Assembly (NCBI RefSeq): GCF_900090045.1
Contig: NC_041776.1
Span: forward strand, 434,001 to 498,000
Length of the DNA stretch: 64,000 nt
From: Plasmodium malariae
Lineage: Eukaryota; Apicomplexa; Aconoidasida; Haemosporida; Plasmodiidae
Direction of reading: 5' to 3'
Of this stretch, positions 34,567 to 49,906 are shown in pieces (position 1 is the stretch's first letter; every line of letters starts with the position of its first letter). A model generated the notes under the pieces. The model searched no databases. It worked only from the letters and a program-made list of their open reading frames with translations, and was not told where the DNA came from. Made by a program: the position numbers and the translations under genes.

Positions 34567-37500
34567 TTTTCATACAAGACCATAAGACCGAGTAAGGAGG
34601 AAAAAAATAAAGTAAAACGGAATGTCTACACACATATAAACTCCCATATATATATATGTAAGAATATATGTAAGAATATATGTAAGAATATATGTAAGCA
34701 TTTATATATGTAAGCGTTTATATATGTAAGCGTTTATATATGTAAGCGTTTATATATGTAAGCATTTATATATGTAAGCGTTTATATATGTAAGCATTTA
34801 TATATGTAAGCATTTATATATGTAAGCGTTTATATATATATTCATGCATGCATGGGAACTCCTGAAGCAAATAAACTCAAGACAAGTTAAGTGTACGTAG
34901 AAGAATGCTCATACAATAAGGGAGAGTAATAAACAAAAAAAAGCAAGATAGTGTTGTCTTAAAATGTATGCGTTAAAATTTTTATTTTTTGGCAACAAAA
35001 ACCACGTTCATTTTGTTTCCACTTTATTCATGAAAAAAATTTATGTACATATATGAGTAAGCATATATATGCATGCGTACAAATATAAACATAATACATG
35101 TACACATTTATACTCAGGTAGTATTTATTTATTTAATTATACACTTATATATATACACACATATATATTTAATTATGCGCATATACATATATATATATAT
35201 ATATGCACTCTTGCAAATTCTCTTCCTTGAAAAATTGCTATATTTATTAAGAATATAACATATGTTCATATGGAATAAAAAAATAAAAAGTTACAAATAT
35301 CCCGAAAAGTGTCTCCATGTTTTTAACAATTTTGCACACTACAATAATTATATTAATTTTATTTATGATCTTCTTAAAAGAACACAATTCATACATGAAC
35401 TTAAAAATTTGTCGTAATAATCTAACATCGAAAACAAAAAAATAAAATAAAATGAAATGAAAAAAGACAAAATATAGAAATAACGAAATTACCAAATGAC
35501 AAAGGGACAAAATGACAAAATGACAAAATGACGAAATTATAAAGACAAAAAAAAGTTCAAAAAAAAAACAAAAACAAAATATGTTTTTGAAGGCTTTTAC
35601 ACCACGCAATTATAAAAACTATTTACAACTTTATTTCTGCATGTAAACAACAAACGAAAATTCCCTCAAAATTAAGGAGAGTACAAGTGTATATATGTTA
35701 TATAATATATTATATATCATAATATTTTTTATTTTTCTGAAAATTATTTAAAATTGTCCTCATCAGTGGGTATGTAATATGCATTATTTTATTTTTTTTA
35801 TCGTACATTATATTACAGTATATTGCATTGTATTAATTATATTATATTATATTATCTTACATTATATGCGTTATATTATCTTACATTATATGCGTTATAT
35901 TATCTTACATTATGCGTATTATATTATTTAATATTTTATGTATTATATTATCTTATATTAATACTTAATTTTTATTTATTTTACTCTCCCCCATCTTATC
36001 CATTAACACATTTTTTACACCAACATGTGTTATTTACGTAAAATGCATTATTTGTGTAAACATATTTATTATTTGCATAAATATATATTTTTTACGAAAA
36101 CATATTTATATAAACAGAAAAAAAAAAAAGAAAAAAATATATTTTATTTAAAAATAAACTAATGACCATACAACAAAATAATACTTTAAAATTAAATAAT
36201 TCTTTGTCGCTCTACTTAATTTTGAGTTTCAAATAGCCAATTTAGATGAAGTCTATGTAACTATTTTTCAACACATAACATTAATTCCCTTTAATAAAAT
36301 TTTCCATTTTATCGAAAATACTTTTTAAAAAAAATATATATATTTTTTTTTCATTAAATAAAATATATTTGTGTATTATAAGTATATGGGTATTATATGT
36401 GTACGTATGTGTATTAAATGTATGTACGTGTATGTATATATATTTAACACTTTAAGTGAAGCTACTTAATGCTTACTTGCAAAAATTCTTATTGCAATAA
36501 CTAAAAGAACAATTCACATCATTTGTTTAAACTTTTATACGCAGCTGAAAATTTTTAAAATGGAAATAAGAAAAATCAACATAAACAAAAAAGAGTACGT
36601 AAATATTATCTTTCTTTTTTTCACTTTTTACATATAATTTATGTTTGAACGAATCATGTTAAGTAAACATAAATGTGATACATTTTGCATATATATCTGC
36701 GAAATGTATGTATATATGTATGTATGTATATATGTATGTACGTATATATGTATGTATGTATATATGTATGTATGTGTGTATATATATATATATATATGTA
36801 TGTACATACATTCCAATACGTAATAATTAAGGTATATATTATACTAAGTTTTCTTATAAATTTAAGTATTTTTTAGCCTCTTATAAAATGCATAAATTTG
36901 TTCTTATGCCATGCGATTCAGAGGACCTATTTTTTTTTTTTTTTTTTTCTTTCGTTTGTTATGTTTTTCCTTTCTTATGAGTTGATTTGAAGTATATTAA
37001 AGAAGATAGACAAAAGAAAAGGAAAATACATTACTAGGTTATGTAAAAAAGGAAAATATATTACTAGGTTATGTAAAAAAGGAAAATATATTACTAGGTT
37101 ATGTAAAAAAGGAAAATATATTACTAGGTTATGTAAAAAAGGAAAATATATTGCTAGGTCATGTAAAAAAGGAAAATATATTACTAGGTTATGTAAAAAA
37201 GGAAAATATAAAAAAGAGAAGAGAAAATGTCTGACTATATCATGCAAAAAGGTAAAAAGAAGAAAAAATGTACAACTTTATCATATAAAAGAGAAAAAAG
37301 AAGAAAAAATATATGACTAGGTTATGTTAAAAAGAAAAAAATTGTATAAATAAAATTCTCAATTTAAATAATAAAAAGAAATTTAAAATGAAGTATAAGA
37401 ATAGATCTTTCCTCAGGAAATTGAAAACAAAGTATGAATGCACTTGTGAGTTGCAATCGTAAAACATGTTGTGCGCTTTATAAACTTTTTTTTTTTTTTT

Positions 37501-38471
37501 TTAATAAAGAACGAGCATACATGAATAGCCAACTACATAATTATCTAAGCATATAAATATATGCTTACGTACATATAGATTTGCACAAAAATTTACCCAC
37601 ACGTGCATACACATATTTACACGCACATTTACACATAACTTTTGCTGCATAAGATTTTTTAATTGTTTAATAATGTCGTGCGAAATATTCATCTGAGCTG
37701 TTAAAAAAAAAAAAAAAAATTCAATATTAGAAAATGTGTAGAGAAAAAAAAAATCTCTTTTTTTTTTTTTTTTTTCTTGTGAATATATTGAATATTCTAA
37801 CACACAGACAAAATTCGGATGTATGTAATTAAAAATGAATATAATCAGTCTGACATTTTTATATTTTCTAAACTTCCAATTTTTGAAAAAGACGTTTTTT
37901 CCTAAGTAAAAAGCGTTCGATGTAGATTAAGCGAGCATCTTATTGATTATTCCTCGTACATATATATGTACGTATGTATACTTACAAGTGTGCATACAAG
38001 ACTATATTAATGAGGAATAAAAGTCGGAAATATATCTTTTATAAGTATATTAAGGAAAACAAAAAAACTATTTAATGAAACACCAAGTTTGTCCTCCTTC
38101 AACGAAAATACCTCTTTATTTTATTTTATTAAAAGAAACAGTCATAGAGTTAACTCCGTAATTGAAAGATGTCGCAACTTCATAATTTTATTAAACTTAT
38201 AATTTTTAAATTATTAAAAAAAGAAAAAATATACATATATATATATATATACTGCATTCAAAAATATATTGAAATGGTAAGTGTAACAAAAATATGGTTA
38301 TTCACTAAAAAAAAAAATATAAAAATATGCTAATTGGAGAAGCAGCACAATGCTGCAATTTTGAATTTTTATTTTGTTTCATCTTTTTATTTTGCTTAAT
38401 TTTTTTTTTTTTTTTCCTTCATTTTCTTTCATTTTTCTGATATTATATTTTCCTTATTAGCGTGAAACAAG
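34567..38471. other. Intergenic region (prominin-like 5' / TRSP 3'), 3.9 kb
   Basis: It holds the prominin-like promoter and the TRSP 3' flank. Repeats: a 16-base tatatatgtaagcgtt array (34661-34840), an attatatgcgttatattatc array (35830-35960), TATG microsatellite (36705-36800), and a 30-base unit (37015-37215). Poly(T)/poly(A) runs occur at 36932-36949, 37484-37501, 37700-37717 and 37757-37775. A weak two-exon candidate (36560-37320) is under findings; otherwise no gene is supported. Confidence 0.45.
37015..37215. repeat. 30-base intergenic tandem repeat
   Basis: Six to seven copies of a 30-base unit (ggaaaatatattactaggtt plus atgtaaaaaa) are nearly identical. The unit is a multiple of three and lacks stops in several frames, so the open frames on both strands are expected by chance. 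Confidence 0.9.
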
Positions 38472-39390
38472 TTATATAATTTTTTTTTTTATTGACACAA
38501 CTGTGCAAATTAACAGTAACAGTATACTAACTCCTGAAAAGATACTAAAAATTATCAGATATTTTATCAAAGCTCTTTTTTTCTCATTTTGTCTCATTTC
38601 GTTTATATCACGTTCTTTCTGAGTAGCAGAATAGGGACAAGCTTCCAGAAAACAAATAGACGTTTCGGTAAGCTTAGAACAGTCTGCAGAATTTTCCTTC
38701 TTTGAACTAGTTCGTACTCTCATTTTTACTCCAACATCACATGTTTTTGAGCAAGCAGACCACTCAGACCACGAATTGCAATGATCCCGATTAACTTCTT
38801 TTAATATTCTATTTTTTAAAACGGACTGGTTACTATGTAGTAGTCTGTAAAAGTTAATTGAAAAATTTAAAGCAGTATGTTTTTATGTTGTGCAAATAAT
38901 GTACGCATACACATATGTATGTATATGTATATATATATATATATATGTACATACGTGCACACTTGTACTGCTCATTTTTCAATCATTTTTGTAGACAATT
39001 TTTGACAAGCCCGAAAGCATATTTTTCCCCCTTTGCTAGAAAAATAATTAGCAGTATATCGACACAGTGATTTACTTTTGTGGGCTTCGAAAAAAAAAAA
39101 AAAAAAAAAGTTAAAATTACTTGTGTGCTTCAACATTTTGTTCTGAAAAATGATTACTGAGCCCGAGATAAAAATCTGTTAATAAAAAAAGAAAAAAACA
39201 TATATATTTACACATATATATATATATGTATGTATATTCGTGTGTGTATCAAAATACATCATGCGGAGGGCATTCTGTAAAATATGAAAGTGTTCTCCAT
39301 TTTCGCTTTTTGATAATAAAATATAGTATTACTAAGGTGCGATTTGATTATATATAATAAAAAAAAGTATCTTGATATGTTTATCATCAT
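38472..39390 (-). CDS. TRSP: Thrombospondin-related sporozoite protein (TRSP)
   Basis: Three exons: 39390-39333, 39175-39121 and 38844-38472, totalling 161 residues with matching phases (1 and 2). Donors are TTA|GTAATA and CAA|GTAATT; acceptors are AACAG and TTACAG. The protein has a short hydrophobic N-terminus (MMINISRYFFLLYII), one thrombospondin type-1 repeat starting at W63 (WSEWSACSKTC) with six cysteines at 60, 69, 73, 93, 102 and 107, a membrane span (about 131-153) and a four-lysine cytoplasmic tail. TRSP is a sporozoite surface/rhoptry protein that in rodent malaria helps hepatocyte entry. The length is close to that of other Plasmodium TRSPs (about 160). Exons 1 and 2 are short and were found by hand; exon 1 is the least certain. 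Confidence 0.9.
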
Positions 39391-41288
39391 TTTGAATTAT
39401 GGTGAGATAAGTTTTAAATGTGTAAAAAAAAAGGCCAAGTCAAAACAAAATTTTAAAATGTAGTAAAATCTTTACGTCTTTTAATTATATTAAAAATAGG
39501 AAAAAAAAAAAGGAATTTTGTTACGTATATTTAATTTATATGTATGTAACATGTGTCTATGTTTTGTTTTATATTTTACTTTTTAACAAAGGGCGGATTA
39601 CGCACAATTTCGAGCTGGATTAAGCAAAATTTACAACATAAAAAAAATATATATGTATATGTGTGTACGTATATAAATATGTGTACGTGTGTATTATATA
39701 CACATCCTTTCGATGATGAAGGAGAGAGGAAAAAATTGACTTTAGTTCAGATCAAGCTACTTTTTTTTTTAAAATTTTTGTGCATGCAAAGCAGATTAAG
39801 GTTGTTTCATGCATCTTCTCTCTTTCGTCTCCTACAACATCTTTTTTTTTCCCACTCTTTAATTTCTTAATGGTTACTTATTTCCTTTTGTTTTGTTCTT
39901 TTGTTATGCTGCTTTTTTCTTTTTGCCTCTTATACTAAAAAATAAAATAAAAAAGGAACTCAAAAAAGAGTTTAAAAAAAAAATATATATATATATATAT
40001 AAAATAATGCAACTGTTAAATGGAATAAAATGATTTTTTTTAAATTAAAAAAAAAAAAAAATAAAATAAATAATAATAATAATATTGAATAAGACGAATG
40101 CAAAATGGTATAAAGTTAAAATTATCTTAAATTATGAAAAAAAAAAAAAAAAGAAAAAAAACATTTCCTCTTTTTATGAAACAACACCGGTATGAGAGCT
40201 CATACAATTTAGCCGAAGATGCAAATATGCAAGAATGATCATATTTTACAAATATCAAATAGGACTTGTCCCATTTTTTTTTTTCAATCAACAAACTGCA
40301 ACGCAGTAATAGTGACTATAATCTCGTACATAAAAAAAAAAAAAAAATTTTAAACTTCTTTTAAATTAACGAAAGTTGTAAAACAATACACTCGTTAATG
40401 AAAAAAAGCATATACAGGAAAAACTGCCATTCTTTTATTTACCAAACTTGGTCTTTGTCATTGTCATTGTCATTGTGTTTGTGTTTGTATTTTTTTTTTT
40501 TTTTTTTTAAAAAAAAGGTTCCTACGAGGGAATTGTGGACATAAATTTTAATTCATTAGTAAATCTCGTATTGTAATGAATAATGCATATAGTAATTTCA
40601 AGCATGTCTTAACAAAATGAGCTTTCATATTTAAGAGACTTTTTTAATTTACATATGTGTAAAATTTCATCTCGCTTTAGCTATTTGAAAAATAAGGCTT
40701 ATGTGTACAAGTAGCAATACATATAATTAAAAACATCCAAAATAAAAGAAGAAAATGATTTTAACGTCCGTCTTCTTGGGAAGTCCGGTGTTGTACCAGA
40801 AGAATGTACGCCGTTGCATCCTTTTTTCAAACTAAGGCCAACAACCGTACTCATGTGCAGTGCACATTTTAAGGGAAAAGTGTGCTTCGCAGAAATTGGA
40901 AAAAAGGAAAAAAAAAAAAGAACAAATAAATACGAACATATACAAATAAATACAAGTAAATTAAAATAAATTTTACAATTTGTAAATCAAAATTTTCAGT
41001 TTTTGATAATAATAGTGTTTGGGGAAAAGAAAACATTTTAAAAAAGGTGCGCACTTGAAATGGTAATCAAAAAAAAAAAAAAAAAAAAAAAAGAGTAAGA
41101 TAAGGAGTAAGATGAAGAATGCGAGATACGTAGAATGATGCAGATACGAAGTTTCACGTTAAAAAAAAAAAAAAAAAAAAAAATTGGGGTTATGAGAAGA
41201 CCTTAATTTGCGCACAGTTCGATGTGCATGAGTGCAAAAATATGCATACATATAGGTGCACACACATGTGGATGCACCGAAGAACGAT
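39391..41288. other. Intergenic region (TRSP 5' / lectin 3')
   Basis: This holds the TRSP promoter and the 3' flank of the lectin-like gene. It is dominated by poly(A)/poly(T) runs (for example 40046-40060, 40137-40152, 40492-40508, 41071-41092, 41161-41182) and a (TA)n tract near 39983-40000. No gene is supported. Confidence 0.5.
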
Positions 41289-42872
41289 TTACAGAATATG
41301 TTTTTTTTCTACGTCCCTAATTTTTTTATAAATCATGCAGAGCGTAATAACAATGAGAGCAGCAAAGGCTAGCGCGAAAAGGTAGGAAGTGCTGCTATTT
41401 CGTTTGTTAATAATTTTTTCTAATGTTTGTGCCTTTTCTGCTAGTAGTTTTAATTCTTGGCTGTTATCTATTTTTTTGGTTAATCTGTCAGTAATATCTT
41501 CAATATTTTTTTTTTGATATTGTGCATGCGAATGGAATAAGTTTTTTAAACTACTTAATTCGGTGGAAAATATTTTTTGATAATATTTTGGGTCCTCTGA
41601 TTTATGAGAAATATTTTTTTTAATTTGTTTTAATTCATCTTGTATGTATATGATATTTTCATTTAATATATCAAAATTATACGATAATCTTTTTTCATTA
41701 TTAATATGAAATAACAAACATTTTTGAATTATTTTTATTAAAGATTTTAAGACTTCTACTTGTGTAGTTTGATCTTTATTATGTGTTAATTCGTTTAATA
41801 ATTCATTAACAGAATTATTTACATCATTAGATGATAATTCGTTTTTTACTTTAGAACTTTCTTCATTTATGTACTCTTTTGTTTTTGTTTCATATTCTTC
41901 TTCAAGTATAATATTATCCTTGGCTGAAACTTGTACTTCTGATATACCCACATAAGTAGGCTGGTATTTGTTTGCATTTGTTATTGCTATTTTTTCATCC
42001 TCTTTAAAATTATAAGCACTAAATGCGATATAATTTTCTTTAGGTATTTGTTTTTTTAAAGTAAAACTATGTATATAATTTTCATTTTTTGGATAATAAA
42101 TAAACACACCTACCTCATTTTTTTGTGTCGTTATCTTAACATTTATTATATCGTTATATGTAACTGCATTTATGTGATAGCTTCTTCTAACTAAATCATT
42201 CAAATTTATATTTCTCTTTCCATAATTACCTAAACCTGATAATATTAATTCATTACCATTTAATTTAAAAAATATACCTACTCCATTAAACGCTTTTTTA
42301 TATCCATACAAACCAAATTCTTCTTCTTCCAAAATAATATTATCGACACTCCCATTCTGTACAGTAAATGGATTATGTAATAACCAAAATGCAAACCCAT
42401 TCTCTTTATTCTTTTCATCAATATTCGTTCTATATACTATTGACTTTACATCCTTCTGTTCTTTATAATATTTCTTATCTATGCTCTCCTTGTAATATTT
42501 CTTGTACATGCAAAAACTGAAAGTTACTGTTATACTGTCTGAAAATATTGCCTTTGTGTTATAGAATATCCCTCTTCTATTATACACATTTGGCACTAGA
42601 ACTATGTATTGGTTTGTGCTTGCCGTCGAGTAGTCCAGCATCCATCCTTTATTTAAGTCGTTCACTGTCAAGGGAGCCTTAAACGAGTGCATTGCGGATG
42701 CATAGCTGCCACCGCTACTTCCACTTTTGCCGCTACTACCACTACTGCCACTACTAACGTTACTACCTCTACTAACATTACTAACACTACCTGGTTCGTT
42801 ATTACATCCTTTCCAAAACACTTGAACTATTAGAGTAAGGATGCACAAATATTTCACGTAGAAATATTTCAT
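41289..42872 (-). CDS. PIESP1: Membrane-anchored L-type lectin protein (PIESP1)
   Basis: A single exon of 527 residues, ATG at 42872. It has a signal peptide (about 1-22), a short Gly/Ser-rich linker, then a legume-like (L-type) lectin domain at about residues 60-325: the strands FSDSITVTFSFCMY, ENGFAFWLLHNP, FGLYGYKKAFNGVGIFF and YIAFSAYNF correspond to the ERGIC-53/VIP36 fold. A coiled-coil stalk follows (about 345-490), then one membrane span (about 498-518) and a short basic tail (YKKIRDVEKKHIL). The P. falciparum ortholog at this syntenic position is annotated, from memory, as a parasite-infected erythrocyte surface protein. The layout (lectin, coiled coil, one span, short tail) matches ER-Golgi cargo receptors, which I think is the more likely role. 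It shares a divergent spacer with ARP1. Confidence 0.87.
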   Translation of the reverse strand: MKYFYVKYLCILTLIVQVFWKGCNNEPGSVSNVSRGSNVSSGSSGSSGKSGSSGGSYASAMHSFKAPLTVNDLNKGWMLDYSTASTNQYIVLVPNVYNRRGIFYNTKAIFSDSITVTFSFCMYKKYYKESIDKKYYKEQKDVKSIVYRTNIDEKNKENGFAFWLLHNPFTVQNGSVDNIILEEEEFGLYGYKKAFNGVGIFFKLNGNELILSGLGNYGKRNINLNDLVRRSYHINAVTYNDIINVKITTQKNEVGVFIYYPKNENYIHSFTLKKQIPKENYIAFSAYNFKEDEKIAITNANKYQPTYVGISEVQVSAKDNIILEEEYETKTKEYINEESSKVKNELSSNDVNNSVNELLNELTHNKDQTTQVEVLKSLIKIIQKCLLFHINNEKRLSYNFDILNENIIYIQDELKQIKKNISHKSEDPKYYQKIFSTELSSLKNLFHSHAQYQKKNIEDITDRLTKKIDNSQELKLLAEKAQTLEKIINKRNSSTSYLFALAFAALIVITLCMIYKKIRDVEKKHIL

Positions 42873-45219
42873 CTTACTTCAGGTCATTGAGTCTTAAAAA
42901 AGGTCCAATCCCCAGAACAGCAGAAGAGCAGAGCGGCAGAACAATAGAACGGAAAGAAGGCAAATTGAAAAAATGCTCAACTCATTTATAAGCAAGAGAA
43001 AAAGGAAAACAGAAAAAAAAAAAGGTAACAAAAAAAAGAACGAGCAATCATGCGTACACGCAAATAAGAAGTGTAAACAAAAAGAACAATATTTAAACAG
43101 ACTTGTTTAAAGAAAAAAAAAAAAAAATTTTATTATCAATAAATGGAAAACGCGCTAAACGAGGATGGGTATGTATTTTGGAGGATGTATCTCATGTAAA
43201 TAAGTAGGGCTTGCCAAAAATATATGTGTATGTGTATATGTATGGGTAGGCGTATGTGTGGGTGTATGTATATATGCATATATATGTATGCTTATGCACG
43301 TATTAATTATCCAAACACATCTCCATACGCATACATTTTTTCCCGTTAACGAAACTTGCTGTTTGGTCAAATAAGCGACAAAAAAAAAAAAAAAAAAAAA
43401 GTCACAAATATAGGGAAATAAACATATGCTATTACTATTATATATGTAAAATAAATACAGCTTTCCCCTTTTTTGGAGGAGAAAAAAAATGTGCGAATAT
43501 TTGTATATTGTGAAAAGAAAACTAAAGGAGCACTTCAAAGAGATATAAGCTGCTTTAAAGCATTTTCCCTTTTTTAAACAATTAAAATAATATGGTATCT
43601 TTAAAGCATACATATGCATATTTAAAAGAAAAAAAAAAAAAAAAAAAAGAATAAAAGATATTTAAATAGAGCTATTAAGCTTGATAGGAGTTTGGGTGAG
43701 GACGAGATATTACCATCTGTAAAAAAAATGGGTTTACTACGCCTTCTCAAATGTTACGCACGTTAGATCATTTTATTTTTTTTATTTTTTTTTTTTTTTT
43801 GCACTATGCTAATATTTGCACATATATATGTACTTATATGTAGATATATATTCGGGTAAATTTAAGTTGATCTGTAAAGAATAGCCAAAATTTATTTGGA
43901 TTTACACCCTAGTTGATAGGCCCAAAAAAACGAAAAATATTGAACTTAAAACGTAAAAAGTTTGCTTTTGTTTTATTTCTGGTGTGCTAATGGGTTGTGT
44001 TTGCGAGGAAAAATATGGGGGGCTAGTTGAATGGGGCTCAAACTCAGGAACGGTTTAACCGTTTGCACTGAGTGATGTCATTCGGATATTTGCATGTATG
44101 AATATATACACATATATACGCGAACACCTATGCGTGCGCACCTATACTTATGCACATTTGCGAATTTTATACTATGTATTACTCTTTAACACCAGTAAAA
44201 TATGCGCATATAGTTGTGCATTGTAGAATTTTGGAACACCCTAACAGCTACTTATTTTTGTAGAACATACATTCCCGCTTGCTGTCATGAGTGTATATTC
44301 ATAACAAATATTTCTTTGAAAATTATTAATGATCCTACATGTGAAACAGAAAATAGGAGTTTCCTTTTTTTAATTATACAATAACTCCAACGCATCTATA
44401 CTTACGCGTAAAGAGTCCCATTGAATAAAAAACATAAAATAGTAAATTGAAAAATGCTCATAAGTTGAAGTGTCTAAAAATGGTTTTATATCAATTCGGA
44501 AAAAGGCGTCTTAGGAAAAATAAAAACAAAAAAATGAAAATTGAAAAATGAAAATTGAAAAATGAAAATTGAAAAATGAAAATTGAAAAATGAAAAATTG
44601 AAAAATGAAAAATGAAAAATGAAAAATGAAAAATGAAAAATGAAAAATGAAAAATGAAAAATGAAAATGAAAAATGAAAAATGAAAATGAAAAATGAAAA
44701 ATGAATATGAATATGAAAAGTGAACATTTTGATCGAGCCATATGAACATTACAATATCATTATAAGAACAAAAAAAGGGCAAACGAAAATAATTGAGATT
44801 AAAAAAAAAAAAAAAAATGAAAAGTGAAGAATGAAAAATGAAAATTTTACATGAATCGTCTTAAAATATGCATAATGTTTCATATTCTCATAGAGCTTAA
44901 ATGGAAGGGAAAAAAAAAAAGAAAAGAAGAAAAAACAAAGGGCAAAAAAAAAGAAAATAATAATCTTTTTTTAGACAAAATCTATGTGAGTTTTTTCAAT
45001 TTATTAAGCATCATTAATCTTTCTTTCTTCTTTTTTCCTTTTTTTTGTTTTTTTGTTTTTTTGTTTTTTTGTTTTTTCTTTTTTGGAAAAATTTCTTTCT
45101 TTCGTATTTTTAAATATCACAAGGTTTAATGCTCATACGTAGGTTTATCATGTATATGTACACATGTATTTATGCATGAACTAACTTTAATTTTTTTTTT
45201 TTTTTGAATTTTAATGAGT

Positions 45220-45250
<31 letters not shown>

Positions 45251-46077
45251 CAGGATGTAACTTGTATTTATATAAAAATATTACGAGGAATTGAGGGGGC
45301 ATACGCATGTAAAATTTTTTTTAAAAGCTCATGAAATAGAAAAACGGCAAAATAATCTGATAAATGAACAGCAGAACAGTAGAACAGCAGAGCAACAATA
45401 TTGCAAAATAAATATGAAGCATATATCTTAAATTTCCCAAAGGTCTTTGTACATATAATTTTTTCCTTCCAACATTTACTCACGTTAGGCACACACATAT
45501 GTGCACACATTAATCCTTCAATGTTTTAATTATATACGTAGTTGTATTTAAAAAACAATAAATAAAAAAAAAACAGAAAAAAAAAATTTAATGTGCTTAC
45601 GAATATTTGCTTTTTGTTAAAAGAAAAACGAGAGGTACGACAGAAAAAAAATTAAGTTCGCTTTTCCCTTTTATAGCATATCATCATATATGTACATACA
45701 TACGTACCCACATACGTACCCACATACATACATACATACATATACGTGTATATTTGCCCATATGCATAAACATGTAGTGTTCCTGCGAACACGTCCACTC
45801 CCTTCTTTTCAATGTAGTTTCTCTTGTTAAATTTAAAAAAAAAAGAAAAGAAAAAGAAATATAGATATATATAAATACAGAAAAATACAAATATAGAAAA
45901 AGAGAAATATAGAAATATAGAAATATAGAAAAAGAGAAAAAGAGAAATATAGAAATATAGAAATATAGAAAAAGAGAAATATAGAAAAAGAGAAAAATAG
46001 AAATATAAAAATAAGCATAGAAAGAAGGATAGAAGGACAAAGTAATTTCACCTATATGTATTTACGCACTTGGTAGG
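42873..46077. promoter_or_regulatory. Divergent intergenic region (lectin / ARP1), 3.2 kb
   Basis: Promoters for both flanking genes must lie here. Poly(A)/poly(T) runs are frequent (43380-43400, 43628-43648, 43784-43800, 44800-44817, 45221-45250). Arrays: aaaatgaaaaattg words at about 44530-44710, gttttttt words at 45045-45080, and aatatagaaatatag/aaaaagag words at about 45855-46015 just before the ARP1 start. A hairpin and micro-ORF around 43990-44072 are under findings. Confidence 0.5.
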
Positions 46078-49043
<2,966 letters not shown>

Positions 49044-49906
49044 TTATTTAAGTACAGTGCAAGCAAATTTTTTTCAGTGATAACTCTTACCACTTACCTC
49101 TGACCTATTACGTCTTTTTTTTTTCTTTTTTTTTTTTTTAAACTGTTATACATTTATGTGTGCATATGTTATATGTCCTTCATGCATACATAACAAAAAA
49201 AAAAATATATATATTTATTAAGAAAATTTCTTGTTTGTAAATTAATACATAGAACCTATGTTTTTCCATCTTATTTTTTTAGTAATTTTTTCAGTATATT
49301 ATTAGACTATTACGAGTTGAGTAGTTATTATAAAAACGTTGCTTATGTTCATATGGGCACGATATAAAGTTGGCCAAACACAAAAAAAAATCTACAAAAA
49401 AAAATAACAGTACATATATATATAGATGTATATATGAACATAAATACCTACATGCACGTTCCTACTGCACAAAAAACATATCTTCTACATTTTCAATCGT
49501 ATGCGTGTTGTTATCTCTACATTCTATAAAAATGAAAAAATAAAAATAAAAATAAATAATAACATATAAGAAAATATATAAAATTGTTTAAAAAGTAAAA
49601 TTAACAGTTGTTTAAAACATATAATTTTACTGCAGCCGTTGTACCTTTTAAAAGCTTCAATTTAATGAGACGAAACCTAAGGGCATACTCATTTTTTTTT
49701 TCTAAAAATAAAAGAGAAGTGTTAACACATTTTGCAACTCGAACATATTTCGCATTGTCTGCTTGTTATTTTGATGAGCATATTCGCAGGCTTATTTTCA
49801 CGTTTATTCCAATTTCTATGTATTTTTTTCGTTTTTTGAATTTTTGCATTTCTCCTATTTTTTCCCAATTTTTTTTTTTTTTTTTTTTTTATCTGTTCAT
49901 ATTTTT
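49044..49906. other. Convergent intergenic region (ARP1 / PSTK)
   Basis: Both genes end here. It contains a T run (49119-49138), A runs (49195-49204), and a long T run (49869-49890) close to the PSTK stop. The plus-strand open frame 49608-49910 begins at TTG, runs into the poly(T) tract and lacks recognisable domains. No gene is supported. Confidence 0.5.

Noticed and set aside
36975..37247. Minus frame of FPFLHNLVIY repeats
   Set aside because: The 30-base repeat is open in several frames on both strands; there is no start context or domain to favour this one.
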